DNA from: Arthrobacter sp. MN05-02 | GTDB lineage: Bacteria > Actinomycetota > Actinomycetes > Actinomycetales > Micrococcaceae | Length of the DNA stretch: 64,000 nucleotides | Direction: 5' to 3' | Assembly: GCA_004001285.1 (NCBI GenBank) | Contig: AP018697.1 | Span: forward strand, 2,976,001 to 3,040,000 | Shown: positions 55,626-64,000 of the stretch, in pieces | How positions within the stretch are numbered: the first letter of the stretch is position 1 | How the letters are laid out: each line of letters opens with the position of its first letter | Made by a program: the position numbers and the translations under genes | The notes under the pieces: model-generated | Databases searched by the model: none | Seen by the model: only the letters and a program-made list of their open reading frames with translations | Told to the model about the DNA's origin: nothing

Positions 55626-55683
55626 GCACCGACGTGCTGTATCTCCTCCCCCTACCCCGTCCCGCCCCGATCAGGAGACCCTC

Positions 55684-56139
55684 GTGAACATGGCTACCAC
55701 CCCTCCAGCCGGACCCGGACGTGCGGACACCGCCTCTGCGGTGAAGCCTTCCGTCCTGTTCGTCTGCGTCCACAACGCCGGCCGCTCCCAGATGGCCGCG
55801 GCATACCTGCACCACCTCTCCGAAGGACGCATCGAGGTCCTGTCCGCCGGTTCCCAGCCGGCGAGCCAGGTCAACCCCGCAGCGGTGGCCGCCATGGCGG
55901 AGGAGGGTATCGACATCGCCGCCGAGACCCCGAAGATCCTCACCACCGACGCCGTGAAGGCCTCCGACGTGGTCGTGACCATGGGCTGCGGGGACGAGTG
56001 CCCGTACTTCCCCGGCAAGCGCTACGAGGACTGGGACCTCGACGACCCCGCCGGCAAGGGTGTGGAATCCGTCCGACCGATCCGGGACGAGATCAGGCGC
56101 CGCATCCAGCAGCTCATCGAGGATCTCCTGCCCGGCTAG
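55684..56139 (+). CDS. arsC: Arsenate reductase ArsC (LMW-PTP fold)
   Basis: 151 residues. [12 protein letters not shown] is the C-x5-R loop, and [30 protein letters not shown] is the ArsC signature with the second Cys cluster. It reduces arsenate to arsenite through a thioredoxin- or mycothiol-type path. The GTG at 55684 or the ATG at 55690 may be the start. No arsenite exporter lies next to it. Confidence 0.92.
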   Translation: MNMATTPPAGPGRADTASAVKPSVLFVCVHNAGRSQMAAAYLHHLSEGRIEVLSAGSQPASQVNPAAVAAMAEEGIDIAAETPKILTTDAVKASDVVVTMGCGDECPYFPGKRYEDWDLDDPAGKGVESVRPIRDEIRRRIQQLIEDLLPG

Positions 56140-56257
56140 AACCTGCTCCGCGACGCCAGGACGGCACCGTGCGCAGCCGCTCCCGCGCGCCGGACCGCCG
56201 GGAGGCACGAGCCGTGCGGGAGCAGGAAGTTCTCCCTGCCGACGCCGGTGGGTAGAG

Positions 56258-56322
56258 TGGGGTGCGGTGAGCCGGGAAGTCTGGTCGGCAGATTCTGTCG
56301 TCGACCCCGAAGCCAGGAGGAC
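56258..56322 (+). ncRNA. Structured nhaA leader, probable nhaA-I (Li+/Na+-type riboswitch) RNA
   Basis: The region GGTGCGGTGAGCCGGGAAGT (56261-56280), CTGGTCG ... CGACCC (56281-56306) and CGAAGCCAGGAGG (56308-56320) ends at the nhaA ribosome site. GGTCG pairs with CGACC across a short stem, and CTGG (56281-56284) can pair with CCAG (56313-56316) and hide the AGGAGG. This layout resembles the nhaA-I motif, a candidate Li+-sensing RNA found upstream of nhaA genes. The match is by eye and needs a covariance search. Confidence 0.6.
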
Positions 56323-56329
56323 CCCTCCC

Positions 56330-57688
56330 ATGACCGAAGAAGCACCTCAGCCCGCACCCTCGCCCCGATCCGGCATCCTGGGCCGAGGCTCCTACTCGGA
56401 GGTCCTGCGGATCGGCGAGATCCTCCGCAAGGAGACCGTCGGCGGGATCCTGCTCGTTCTCGCCGCAGCCGTCGCCCTGATCTGGGCCAACTCCCCCGCT
56501 TCGGAAAGCTATCTCGCCCTGCGGGACTTCCGGATCGGATACGAGCCCTGGCATCTGGACCTGAGCCTCGGGGCATGGGCGGCGGACGGCCTGCTCGCGG
56601 TCTTCTTCTTCCTCGTCGGGCTGGAACTCAAGCGCGAATTCGTCGCAGGCGATCTGCGCAGCTTCAACAGGGCCGTCGTACCGGTCGCGGCAGCGTTCGG
56701 CGGGGTCGCGGTACCGGCCCTCATCTACGCGGCGATCAACCTCACCAGCCCCGAGACCCTGCAGGGCTGGGCGATACCCACAGCCACCGACATCGCGTTC
56801 GCGGTCGCGGTCCTGGCCATCGTCGGTTCCCGCCTCCCCAGCGCCCTGCGCATCTTCCTGCTCACCCTCGCGGTGGTCGACGACCTCCTGGCGATCACCA
56901 TCATCGCGGTGTTCTACTCGGACGACCTGCACCTCGCACCGCTGCTCCTGGCCCTGATCCCGCTGGCGCTGTTCACTCTGCTCGCCCAGAAGTACCGGCG
57001 CTTCTTCGGGCTGAAGCCCGCCGCGGCCTGGTTCATCCTGCTCCCGATCGGCTTCGCGGTCTGGGCGCTCGTGCACGCCGGTGGCATCCACGCCACGGTC
57101 GCGGGTGTCCTGCTCGGTTTCGCCGTCCCCGTGATCCGCAGCCGGGCGAGCGGCGGACCCGGCGCAGGGCCGGGACTGTCCGAGATCTTCGAGCACCGCT
57201 TCCGCCCCCTCTCGGCAGGCTTCGCGGTGCCCGTGTTCGCGTTCTTCTCCGCCGGCGTGGCCGTGGGCGGCTGGAACGGTTTCCTGTCAGCCCTGTCCGA
57301 CCCCGTCACCCTGGGCATCATCGCCGGGCTCGTGGCCGGCAAACCCATCGGCATCGTCGGCACCACCTGGCTGCTCACCAGACTCACCCGCGTCACCCTC
57401 GACGCGTCCCTGAAGTGGGTGGACCTGCTCGGGGTCGCCCTGCTCGCCGGCATCGGATTCACCGTCTCCCTCCTCATCGCCGACCTGAGCTTCGGCGACG
57501 GCGGGACCACGAACGACCACGCCAAGGTCGGCATCCTCACCGCGTCGCTGACCGCGGCCCTCCTGTCCGCGATCATCCTGCGCAGCCGCAACAGGCACTA
57601 CCGCGCCATCCAGGCCGAAGAGGAGGTCGACGCGGACAACGACGGCACCCCCGACGTCTACCAGCACGGGCGTCCCCACCAGCCCTGA
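56330..57688 (+). CDS. nhaA: NhaA Na+/H+ antiporter
   Basis: 452 residues, twelve helices. The family motifs are present: GLELKREFV, the Asp pair in [16 protein letters not shown] and [13 protein letters not shown]. It exports Na+ (and Li+) in exchange for protons. An AGGAGG ribosome site lies 10 bases upstream of the ATG at 56330, inside the putative regulatory leader. Confidence 0.96.
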   Translation: MTEEAPQPAPSPRSGILGRGSYSEVLRIGEILRKETVGGILLVLAAAVALIWANSPASESYLALRDFRIGYEPWHLDLSLGAWAADGLLAVFFFLVGLELKREFVAGDLRSFNRAVVPVAAAFGGVAVPALIYAAINLTSPETLQGWAIPTATDIAFAVAVLAIVGSRLPSALRIFLLTLAVVDDLLAITIIAVFYSDDLHLAPLLLALIPLALFTLLAQKYRRFFGLKPAAAWFILLPIGFAVWALVHAGGIHATVAGVLLGFAVPVIRSRASGGPGAGPGLSEIFEHRFRPLSAGFAVPVFAFFSAGVAVGGWNGFLSALSDPVTLGIIAGLVAGKPIGIVGTTWLLTRLTRVTLDASLKWVDLLGVALLAGIGFTVSLLIADLSFGDGGTTNDHAKVGILTASLTAALLSAIILRSRNRHYRAIQAEEEVDADNDGTPDVYQHGRPHQP

Positions 57689-57835
57689 CACGACCGGTGA
57701 GGGCAGGGGCCCCGCCTCGTCGCTGCAACTCCGGCCGCCACCGGATCGCACGCCTCCCGCAGCTCGAGCCGTCCGTCGGGACCCATACCGCCGGAATGCC
57801 TCCCGCTGCACACGATCCCGCACTAGGGTCGGTGC

Positions 57836-58444
57836 ATGCCCTCCCTCGAGCCGACCACCCTGCGAGGAGACCGCGTCGTCCTCGAACCCCTCACGCACGA
57901 GCACCACGACGGGCTCGTGGCCGCCGCCGCCGACGGTGAACTCTGGAACCTCTGGTACACCTCCGTGCCGACCCGGAAGGGGATGCGGCAGGAGATCGAC
58001 CGGCGACTCGCCCTGCAGGACACGGGATCGATGCTGCCCTTCACCGCGCGCCTCATCGAACCGGGAGGCGGCCTGCCCGGCAGGATCATCGGCATGACCA
58101 CCTACATGAACATCGACCGGGACACCCCACGCGTCGAGATCGGCTCCACCTGGAACGCCGCCTCGGCCCAACGGACCGGGACCAACACCGAATCGAAGTA
58201 CCTCCTGCTCCGCCACGCCTTCGAGGAGTTCCAGTGCCCCGCCGTCGAATTCCGCACGCACTGGCTCAACCACCAGTCGCGCGAGGCGATCTCGCGGCTC
58301 GGCGCCCGGCAGGACGGCGTCCTCCGCAGCCACACCCGCGCCCGGAACGGAGAGCTGCGCGACACCGTCGTCTACTCGATCCTCGCCCACGAGTGGCCCA
58401 TGGTCCGCGACAGCCTGCTGCACCGGATGCGGCCCCGCGGCTAG
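57836..58444 (+). CDS. GNAT-family N-acetyltransferase
   Basis: 202 residues with the RimJ/RimL-like GNAT pattern: LEPLTHEHHDGLVAAAADGELWNLWYT, VEIGSTWNAASAQRTGTNTESKYLLLRHAFE and FRTHWLNHQSREAISRLGARQDGVLRSHT. It acetylates a protein N-terminus, ribosomal protein or small molecule; the substrate is unknown. Single gene. Confidence 0.92.
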   Translation: MPSLEPTTLRGDRVVLEPLTHEHHDGLVAAAADGELWNLWYTSVPTRKGMRQEIDRRLALQDTGSMLPFTARLIEPGGGLPGRIIGMTTYMNIDRDTPRVEIGSTWNAASAQRTGTNTESKYLLLRHAFEEFQCPAVEFRTHWLNHQSREAISRLGARQDGVLRSHTRARNGELRDTVVYSILAHEWPMVRDSLLHRMRPRG

Positions 58445-58539
58445 GGCTGGGCCCGGACACCGGCGGACAAAAGGCCGAGCTCACCTGACGTGCCCCCGGC
58501 CGTCCCCGTTCCCGGGGCCCGGCCGATACGCTGGAGCGC

Positions 58540-59418
58540 ATGACTGTTCTCGTGTTCCTCGATCCGGCCCACGACGACGGCAGGGTCGTCGACGCCTCCC
58601 AGCCGCAGCTCCTGGCCACCGACCTGGGTGCCACCCGCGGTGACGGCATCTTCGAATCGCTCCTCGCCGTCGGCGGGTCCCCCCGCAAGGAGCAGGCGCA
58701 CCTGGCGAGACTCGCGTCATCGGCCGCGGCCCTCGACCTGTCGGTGCCCGACGCCGGGGCCTGGAGTCGTGCCATCCGCACCGGCCTGCGGGAGTTCTCG
58801 GCAGCGGAACCGGGCGAGGATCATGCCGTCGTCAAGCTGGTCGCCACCCGCGGAGTCGAGGGCGCCGGCCAGGCCACGGCCTGGGTCTCGGTGGCGCCGG
58901 TTCCCGCGTCGACCCTGGCGCAGCGCGAGGCCGGCCTGAAGGTCCTGTTCCTCGAGCGCGGCTACGACAGCACGGTGGCGCAGCGCGCGCCCTGGCTGCT
59001 GATGGGGGCGAAGACGCTCTCCTACGCCGTCAACATGGCCGCCATCCGCCACGCGAAGGCGCACGGCGCCGACGACGTCATCTTCACCTCCTCGGACGGG
59101 AAGGTCCTCGAGGGCCCCACCTCCACCGTGCTCCTCGCGTACGACCGCGACGGTCGGAAGACACTCCTCACGCCGCAGCTCGAGAGCGGCATCCTGGCAG
59201 GCACCTCGCAGAGCGCCCTGTTCGCCGCGGCCCGGGAACAGGGGTGGGAGCTCGGCTACGGACCGCTGGAGCCGCATCATCTCCTCGACGCCGACGCCGT
59301 CTGGCTCATCTCGAGCATCCGGCTCCTCGCGCCCGTCCTCTCGCTCGACGGCAAGGAGCTCCGGACCTCCGCCGCCCTGACCGCCGAACTCACCGACCTG
59401 GTGGACCGTTTCGTGTAA
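58540..59418 (+). CDS. pabC: Aminodeoxychorismate lyase / PLP class IV aminotransferase
   Basis: 292 residues with the fold-type IV features: GATRGDGIFESLLAVGG near the start, the PLP Lys in LLMGAKTLSYAVNM, DDVIFTSSDGKVLEGPTSTVLL and LTPQLESGILAGTSQSAL. The PabC-like layout and the nearby pabB fusion favour aminodeoxychorismate lyase, which releases p-aminobenzoate and pyruvate. A branched-chain aminotransferase-like role is the alternative. Followed by a terminator. Confidence 0.85.
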   Translation: MTVLVFLDPAHDDGRVVDASQPQLLATDLGATRGDGIFESLLAVGGSPRKEQAHLARLASSAAALDLSVPDAGAWSRAIRTGLREFSAAEPGEDHAVVKLVATRGVEGAGQATAWVSVAPVPASTLAQREAGLKVLFLERGYDSTVAQRAPWLLMGAKTLSYAVNMAAIRHAKAHGADDVIFTSSDGKVLEGPTSTVLLAYDRDGRKTLLTPQLESGILAGTSQSALFAAAREQGWELGYGPLEPHHLLDADAVWLISSIRLLAPVLSLDGKELRTSAALTAELTDLVDRFV

Positions 59419-59429
59419 TCTCCACCACA

Positions 59430-59452
59430 AAAGGGCCCCTCAGGAGCCCTTT
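59430..59452 (+). terminator. Terminator after pabC
   Basis: AAAGGGC-CCCT ... AGG-A-GCCCTTT forms a stem of about ten pairs with a one-base offset, 12 bases after the pabC stop. A short T-rich tail follows. Confidence 0.75.
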
Positions 59453-59487
59453 ACGACGTCAAACACCATGTTCCGGGCATCCGCGTT

Positions 59488-59517
59488 TTGACCCGGCGCT
59501 TCGTGCTGTCCTACCGT
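59488..59517 (+). promoter_or_regulatory. Promoter of the SAM-controlled ABC transporter
   Basis: TTGACC (59488-59493) and TACCGT (59512-59517) are spaced 18 bases apart. The expected start, about 59524, is the first base of the riboswitch, which supports the assignment. Confidence 0.6.
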
Positions 59518-59524
59518 TTTCCTG

Positions 59525-59650
59525 AAATCAAGAGTTCCAGCCCTCGGCCCTGGCCGGCTGGACAGCAACCCTCTCCCGTAGTGGGGTGCTCCAGGTGAAG
59601 ATTCGGCCGCCGGGCCAAGTCCCCCGGTTGGCAAGTACGGCGTCGTGCGG
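59525..59650 (+). ncRNA. SAM-IV-type riboswitch upstream of an amino acid ABC transporter
   Basis: The core reads AATCAAGAGTTCCAGCCC ... GGCTGGACAGCAACCCTC ... GTGGGGTGCTCCAGGTGAAGATT, the layout of SAM-IV (SAM-clan) riboswitches in actinobacteria. GAAATC and GATTC close the first stem, and CCAGCC/GGCTGG make the second. A pseudoknot-capable segment, TTGGCAAGTACGGCG, follows. About 158 bases separate the core from the ABC gene and should hold the expression platform. The RNA likely turns the transporter off when SAM is plentiful. Confidence 0.82.
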
Positions 59651-59807
59651 CCTGTCCCGAGGTAGACGGAGGACACCACCGCCACAGCGCGCACAGCCCA
59701 GAACAGCGAGCGTGTCACCCAGCAGCCAGCAGTCTCCCCCTGCCGCCATCCGGCATCCCTGAAGACCCAGTGCCCGTACCCGGGCCGGCATCGACAAGAA
59801 GGACACC

Positions 59808-60725
59808 ATGAACATCTCCCGCAAGGTCCTCGCTGCACTCACCGTGCCGCTCCTCGCCCTGACCGTCTCCTGCGGCAGCGACAGCTCGAGCACGCCCACC
59901 GAGTCCACCGACGCCCTGGCCGGCAGCGACCAGCAGTCGCTCGACCAGTACACCACCGAGGACACCACGCCGATCGACGAGATCGACACGTCCGGGCTCG
60001 GCCTCATCACCGACGGCACACTGCGCGTCGGCACGCTCTCGGACGCCCCGCCGAACATCTTCCTCGAGGACGGCGTCTTCACCGGCTACGACAACGAACT
60101 GCTGCGCGCCATCGGCGAGAAGCTCGACCTCGAGGTCGAGTTCGCCTCCACCGACTTCTCCGCCCTCCTCGCGCAGGTCCAGAACAAGCAGTTCGACGTC
60201 GGGTCCTCCTCGATCTCGACGACGGCGGCCCGCCGCGAGAACGTCGGCTTCACCAACGGCTACGACTTCGGCTACATGGCGGTCGTGACGAAGAACGGCT
60301 CCTCGGTGAGCGGCTTCGACTCCCTCTCGGAGAGCACCCGCATCGGCGTGGTCCAGGGCACCGTGCAGGACGACTACGTCTCCAACACCCTCGGCCTCGA
60401 GCCGGTGCGCTTCCCGGACTACAACACGGTGTACGCCAACGTGAAGAACGGGCAGGTGGACGCCTGGGTCGCCCCGTCGCAGCAGGCCACCGGCCAGGTG
60501 AAGGAGGGCGACGACACCACGATCGCCGAGACCATCATCAACACGGAGAACTTCACGGCATACGCGGTCAACAGCGAGAACCAGCCCCTCATCGACGCCC
60601 TCAACGCGGGCCTCGACGCGGTGATCGCGGACGGCACCTGGTCCGAGCTCACCAAGGAGTGGTACCCGGACCGCGAGATGCCCACCGACTGGAAGCCCGG
60701 CAGCAAAGCCGTGGACGTAAAGTAG
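59808..60725 (+). CDS. Amino acid ABC transporter substrate-binding lipoprotein (family 3)
   Basis: 305 residues with signal peptide and lipobox (LLALTVSC). The family 3 solute-binding fold is clear: TLRVGTLSDAPPNIFLEDGVFTGYDNELLRAIGEKLDLEVEF, QVQNKQFDVGSSSISTTAARRENVGFT and RIGVVQGTVQDDYV. It captures a polar amino acid. The upstream SAM riboswitch points to a sulfur amino acid (cystine, methionine) or a precursor. First gene of a three-gene operon. Confidence 0.92.
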   Translation: MNISRKVLAALTVPLLALTVSCGSDSSSTPTESTDALAGSDQQSLDQYTTEDTTPIDEIDTSGLGLITDGTLRVGTLSDAPPNIFLEDGVFTGYDNELLRAIGEKLDLEVEFASTDFSALLAQVQNKQFDVGSSSISTTAARRENVGFTNGYDFGYMAVVTKNGSSVSGFDSLSESTRIGVVQGTVQDDYVSNTLGLEPVRFPDYNTVYANVKNGQVDAWVAPSQQATGQVKEGDDTTIAETIINTENFTAYAVNSENQPLIDALNAGLDAVIADGTWSELTKEWYPDREMPTDWKPGSKAVDVK

Positions 60726-60735
60726 CCGGCCCTGC

Positions 60736-61506
60736 ATGGATGCCCTCGAACAGCTCGGCAAGACGTTCTTCGACTGGGAGGCGATGGCAGCAGTCCTGCC
60801 GGACCTCCTGACCGTCGGACTGCCCAATACCCTCCTGCTCGCCCTGGTCTCGGGGATCATCGGGACGATCGTCGGCATGGTCCTCGCGATCATGGGGATC
60901 TCCCGCAACCGGGTGCTCCGGTGGATCGCACGCATCTACACGGACATCTTCCGCGGCCTCCCCGCCGTCGTGATCATCCTGCTCATCGGACTGGGCCTCG
61001 GGCCGATCCTCCGCCAGGTCACGGGAAGCACTAGCCCCTACCCGCTGGGCATCCTCGCCCTGTCGCTGATCGCCTCCGCCTACATCGGGGAGATCTTCCG
61101 CTCCGGCATCCAGAGCGTGGAGAAGGGCCAGCTGGAGGCCTCGCGTGCACTGGGCTTCAGCTACGGCGCGTCCATGCAGCTCGTGGTGGTGCCCCAGGGC
61201 GTGCGGCGCGTGCTGCCCGCCCTGGTCAACCAGTTCATCTCGCTCATCAAGGAGTCCTCGCTCATCTACTTCATCGGCCTCGTCGCCAGTGAACGCGAGC
61301 TCTTCCGGGTGGGTAACGACGCCGCGAGCAACACCGGCAACCTCTCGCCCCTGATCGCGGCCGGCGTGTTCTACCTGTGCCTGACCATCCCGCTGACGCA
61401 CCTGGTCAACTTCATCGACACCCGGCTCCGTGTGGGCAGGAAGCAGAAGCCGGAACCGGACGAACTGGCCGCGGTGATCCCGACGAGTGGAGGAGCGAAG
61501 GCATGA
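60736..61506 (+). CDS. Amino acid ABC transporter permease
   Basis: 256 residues with five to six helices. The EAA-type loop is [33 protein letters not shown], typical of the HisMQ/GlnP family. Starts 10 bases after the binding protein; its stop overlaps the ATPase start (ATGA). It forms a homodimeric channel in the SAM-controlled transporter. Confidence 0.94.
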   Translation: MDALEQLGKTFFDWEAMAAVLPDLLTVGLPNTLLLALVSGIIGTIVGMVLAIMGISRNRVLRWIARIYTDIFRGLPAVVIILLIGLGLGPILRQVTGSTSPYPLGILALSLIASAYIGEIFRSGIQSVEKGQLEASRALGFSYGASMQLVVVPQGVRRVLPALVNQFISLIKESSLIYFIGLVASERELFRVGNDAASNTGNLSPLIAAGVFYLCLTIPLTHLVNFIDTRLRVGRKQKPEPDELAAVIPTSGGAKA

Positions 61507-62240
61507 AGACCATCGAATCGGGGACACTGACCGGCAAGGGCCTGCACCTGTCCTTCGGCTCCAACCACGTGCTGCGCGGGATCGACCTGCATGTGGAACA
61601 GGGGACGACGGCGTCGGTCATCGGACCGTCCGGCTCCGGGAAGTCCACCCTGCTGCGTGTCCTCAACCGGCTGATCGAACCCGACCAGGGCGATATCCTG
61701 CTCGACGGCCGCTCCGTCCTGAAGGACAACCCGGACGAGCTGCGCCGCCGCATCGGCATGGTGTTCCAGCAGTTCAACCTCTTCCCGCACAAGACCGTGC
61801 TGAACAACGTGTCCCTGGCGCTGCGCAAGCTCCGGAAGATGTCCGCCGGCGAAGCACGGGAGAAGGCCCTCGCGCAGCTCGACCTGGTGGGGCTGAAGCA
61901 CAAGGCGGACGTCCGGCCGGGCAACCTCTCCGGCGGGCAGCAGCAGCGCGTGGCGATCGCGCGGGCGCTGGCCATGGACCCCGAGGTGATGTTCTTCGAC
62001 GAGGCCACGTCCGCGCTGGACCCGGAGCTCGTGAAGGGCGTCCTCGCCCTCATGGCGGACCTCGCCTCGGCGGGCATGACCATGGTCGTCGTCACGCACG
62101 AGATGGGCTTCTCGCGCAACGTCTCGGACACGGTGACCTTCATGGACGGCGGCGTCGTCGTGGAGTCCGGCCCCCCGTCCGCGATCTTCGACGATGCGCA
62201 GACGCCCCGCCTGAAGTCGTTCCTCTCGGACGTCCTCTAG
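61503..62240 (+). CDS. Amino acid ABC transporter ATP-binding protein
   Basis: 245 residues with Walker [10 protein letters not shown], signature LSGGQQQR and Walker [12 protein letters not shown]. Family of GlnQ/HisP/YecC. It drives the transporter with the two genes before it. Translationally coupled to the permease by a four-base ATGA overlap. Confidence 0.96.
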   Translation: MKTIESGTLTGKGLHLSFGSNHVLRGIDLHVEQGTTASVIGPSGSGKSTLLRVLNRLIEPDQGDILLDGRSVLKDNPDELRRRIGMVFQQFNLFPHKTVLNNVSLALRKLRKMSAGEAREKALAQLDLVGLKHKADVRPGNLSGGQQQRVAIARALAMDPEVMFFDEATSALDPELVKGVLALMADLASAGMTMVVVTHEMGFSRNVSDTVTFMDGGVVVESGPPSAIFDDAQTPRLKSFLSDVL

Positions 62241-62271
62241 CGGTCCTGCCGCGGACGGAATCCGCTCGACT

Positions 62272-62307
62272 GCCACAGGGGCTCCGCTGATGCGGAGCCC
62301 CTGTGGC
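62272..62307. terminator. Convergent terminator between the ABC operon and the ECF genes
   Basis: GCCACAGGGGCTCCG (62272-62286) and CGGAGCCCCTGTGGC (62293-62307) form a perfect 15-pair stem with a 6-base loop. It lies between stops at 62240 and 62394. Confidence 0.88.
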
Positions 62308-62393
62308 ATGTCCGGAGCCTTCCGCCGTCGCCCCGGCCGGCCGATCCTCGGACGACACCCGACGGCCGTGCCCGAAGCCGTGGACGCGCCCGG

Positions 62394-63191
62394 TCAGGAG
62401 AGGATGAAGTTCCAGGTCCCGGCCAGGACGGCCGCCGCTACCGCGCCCGCCGCGACCAGGAGCCCGACGGCGGCGACGCCGACGTCCAGGGACGAGAACG
62501 TGCTGGTCCGCGCCCAGGTGCGCGTCACACCCCCGAAGCCGCGCGCCTCCATCGCCGTCGCGAGCCGCGTGGCACGCCGGATCGCCTGGACGATCAGCCC
62601 GAAGGACTGCCCCAGCAGGTTCCGCGTGCGCGCGACGACGGACCCGTCCGAACCGATGCCGCGCGCGTGGCGCGCGAGTCCGAGAGACTCCCACTCCTCC
62701 AGAAGCAGGCCCACGAGCCGCAGGGACGCCAGTCCGCCGAGGACGAAGCGGTGCGGCAGGTGCAGCTTCTGGGCGAGGGCGTCGGCCAGGTCCGTGGGGT
62801 CCGTGGTGAGCAGGAGGAAGATGCCGGGCAGTGCGAGGGCGAGGCCCCTCAGTCCGACCGCGACCCCGGCCGCCACCGAGCCTCCGGTGAAGAGGAACGG
62901 CCCGACGTCGACCAGTACCGTCCCGCTCTTCTCCGCGAGCAGCGCGGTGCCGTAGGCGCCGATGGCCGCTGCGACCAGCAGGGGCCAGATGCGCCGGGCC
63001 AGGCCCCAGGCGCTGATGCCCAGCAGCGGCATCAGTGCGAGCTCGCAGGTCAGGACCACGGCGGCGCTGACCCAGTCGATGCTCGCCATGAGGGCGAGCG
63101 TGATGACCGCGGCGGCGAACAGCTTGGACACGGGGTTGGCGCGCAGGAGCGTCCGCCCGGTCAGCACCGGAGTCAGGTGATCGGTGCTCAT
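62394..63191 (-). CDS. ECF transporter membrane subunit EcfT
   Basis: 265 residues with five or more helices and two Ala-Arg-Gly-type coupling motifs (LARHARGIGS and AMEARGFGG) that touch the ATPases. The start overlaps the ATPase stop by four bases. EcfT links the vitamin-binding S component to the ATPases; the S component is not in the window and probably lies beyond the right edge. The layout resembles YkoC of the thiamine/HMP system. Confidence 0.92.
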   Translation of the reverse strand: MSTDHLTPVLTGRTLLRANPVSKLFAAAVITLALMASIDWVSAAVVLTCELALMPLLGISAWGLARRIWPLLVAAAIGAYGTALLAEKSGTVLVDVGPFLFTGGSVAAGVAVGLRGLALALPGIFLLLTTDPTDLADALAQKLHLPHRFVLGGLASLRLVGLLLEEWESLGLARHARGIGSDGSVVARTRNLLGQSFGLIVQAIRRATRLATAMEARGFGGVTRTWARTSTFSSLDVGVAAVGLLVAAGAVAAAVLAGTWNFILS

Positions 63192-64000
63192 TGGGCCACC
63201 AGCCGTCCCGCCCCGCCGGCGATGCGCAGGGTCCTGCCGCCGAGGGCGGCGATGAAGTCGGTGTCGTGCGTGACGGAGACGACGGCCACGCCGTCGTCGA
63301 TCAGCTCGCGCAGCAGGGTGACGAGTTCGGCCCAGGTCCCGGCGTCCTGGCCGAAGGTGGGCTCGTCGAGGATCAACAGGCGCGGGGCCGTGGCGAGCAT
63401 CGTCGCGACCGACAGCCGCCGCTTCTCGCCGCCGGAGAGCGTGAAGGGATTGGCCTGCAGCAGGTGGGTGAGGCGGAGGCGCTCGGCCAGCTCCGTGATC
63501 CGCTGCGGATCGGCGGTGCCGCTGACGCGTCGAGGCCCGAACTCCAGTTCCTCGCCCACGGACGCCGTGAGGAACTGGTGCTCGGGTTCCTGGAAGACCG
63601 TGCCGATCCGCTGCACGAGCTGGGCGGACCGCCAGCGGAACGGGTCGCTGCCTGCCGTCCCCGCGAGCGATGGCGCGGCGTCCACCCGGCCGGCGCGCGG
63701 CCGGAGCAGCCCGCCGAGGGTGAGTGCCGCCGTCGACTTCCCGGCGCCGTTCGGTCCGGTGATGCTCAGTGCTTCCGCCTCGTGCACCTGGAGATCGAGG
63801 TCCTCGACGGCAGCGGGGCCACGCTTCGTCCGGGCCACCGTGAGGGAGCGGGCCGACAGCAGCGGCCCGCCGCCGGGGCCGGGTACGGGCCCACCCAGGG
63901 GCGGCCGCCAGTCCGGCACCCAGACGCCGGCCCGAGCGAGCCCGGCACGCGTGGCCTCGTGCCCCAGGATGCCCGCGGGGGGACCGTCGGCGAGAACGCC
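63188..64000 (-). CDS. ECF transporter ATP-binding protein, second ABC domain, N-terminal part off the window
   Basis: About 270 residues are visible, the C-terminal part of a double ABC ATPase. The second domain is complete: Walker A ITGPNGAGKSTAAL, Q-loop, LSGGEKRR and Walker B LLILDEPTFGQD. Residues before it (GVLADGPPAGILGHEATRAGLARAGVWVPDW) are a linker from a first domain that lies beyond position 64000. This double arrangement is typical of YkoD-like ATPases of the actinobacterial thiamine-precursor ECF system, which is the best guess. Confidence 0.88.
   Translation of the reverse strand, partial: GVLADGPPAGILGHEATRAGLARAGVWVPDWRPPLGGPVPGPGGGPLLSARSLTVARTKRGPAAVEDLDLQVHEAEALSITGPNGAGKSTAALTLGGLLRPRAGRVDAAPSLAGTAGSDPFRWRSAQLVQRIGTVFQEPEHQFLTASVGEELEFGPRRVSGTADPQRITELAERLRLTHLLQANPFTLSGGEKRRLSVATMLATAPRLLILDEPTFGQDAGTWAELVTLLRELIDDGVAVVSVTHDTDFIAALGGRTLRIAGGAGRLVAQ

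Noticed and set aside
56258..56322. Cobalamin riboswitch before nhaA
   Set aside because: GAAGCCAGGAG resembles a B12 box, but the large conserved central part of a cobalamin aptamer is not there and the downstream gene is an ion antiporter. The nhaA-I reading fits better.

Overview
The window is about 70% GC and densely coding, with very high GC at third codon positions. HspR with its HAIR operators, a DUF3073 protein, a septum-formation-domain protein, a SAM-IV-type riboswitch and many LacI/ROK/TetR regulators indicate a Micrococcales actinobacterium, most likely Arthrobacter-like (Micrococcaceae). No rRNA, tRNA, CRISPR array, insertion sequence or prophage was seen. The DNA looks like ordinary chromosome with an accessory flavour in carbohydrate use and regulation.

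Layout. 0-7 kb: a bxlEFGA-like sugar uptake operon (binding lipoprotein, two permeases, GH3 enzyme running off the left edge), a divergent LacI regulator and a ROK regulator. 7-18 kb: DUF3073, a septum-formation-domain protein, clpB with a HAIR operator, a penicillin-binding protein, a flotillin-like protein, a YccF protein and a DEAD-box helicase. 18-25.7 kb: trmB, an MFS exporter, a DUF695 protein, a TetR/MFS pair sharing a palindromic operator, an SDR enzyme, a DUF4287 protein, and a PspA-like protein paired with a membrane-anchored coiled-coil protein. 26-29 kb: a GH13 glucosidase behind two LacI-type operators, with its LacI regulator. 28.8-33.2 kb: the dnaK-grpE-dnaJ-hspR heat-shock operon with two HAIR operators. 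33-41.7 kb: a DUF2252 protein, a damaged potassium channel, a three-gene DUF4956/VTC/beta-helix-lipoprotein operon, a GGDEF protein and a TetR regulator. 41.8-48.2 kb: a LysE/LysG amino-acid export pair, a c-di-GMP-I (GEMM) riboswitch ahead of a response regulator, a degenerate Hpt protein and a classic two-component system. 48.3-56 kb: an MMPL exporter with a MarR regulator, a methyltransferase, a LMW phosphatase, a LysE-family exporter, a P-loop kinase/PabB fusion and arsC. 56-64 kb: nhaA behind a structured leader resembling the nhaA-I RNA, a GNAT enzyme, pabC, a SAM-riboswitch-controlled amino-acid ABC transporter, and an ECF-type transporter that leaves the right edge.

Three RNA switches (c-di-GMP, SAM, probable nhaA-I/Li+ class) and several very clean operators make this window rich in regulation. 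The GGDEF protein could make the ligand of the GEMM switch 3 kb away. clpB and the dnaK operon are tied together by HspR/HAIR, encoded at the end of the dnaK operon. pabB and pabC lie 3 kb apart and together would give p-aminobenzoate for folate.

A caution for all readers: eight genes are interrupted by apparent frameshifts, most of them a single extra base in a short homopolymer. Six become exact multiples of three when repaired. This pattern suggests uncorrected sequencing indels more than true gene decay, except for the potassium-channel gene, which also lacks a central segment.
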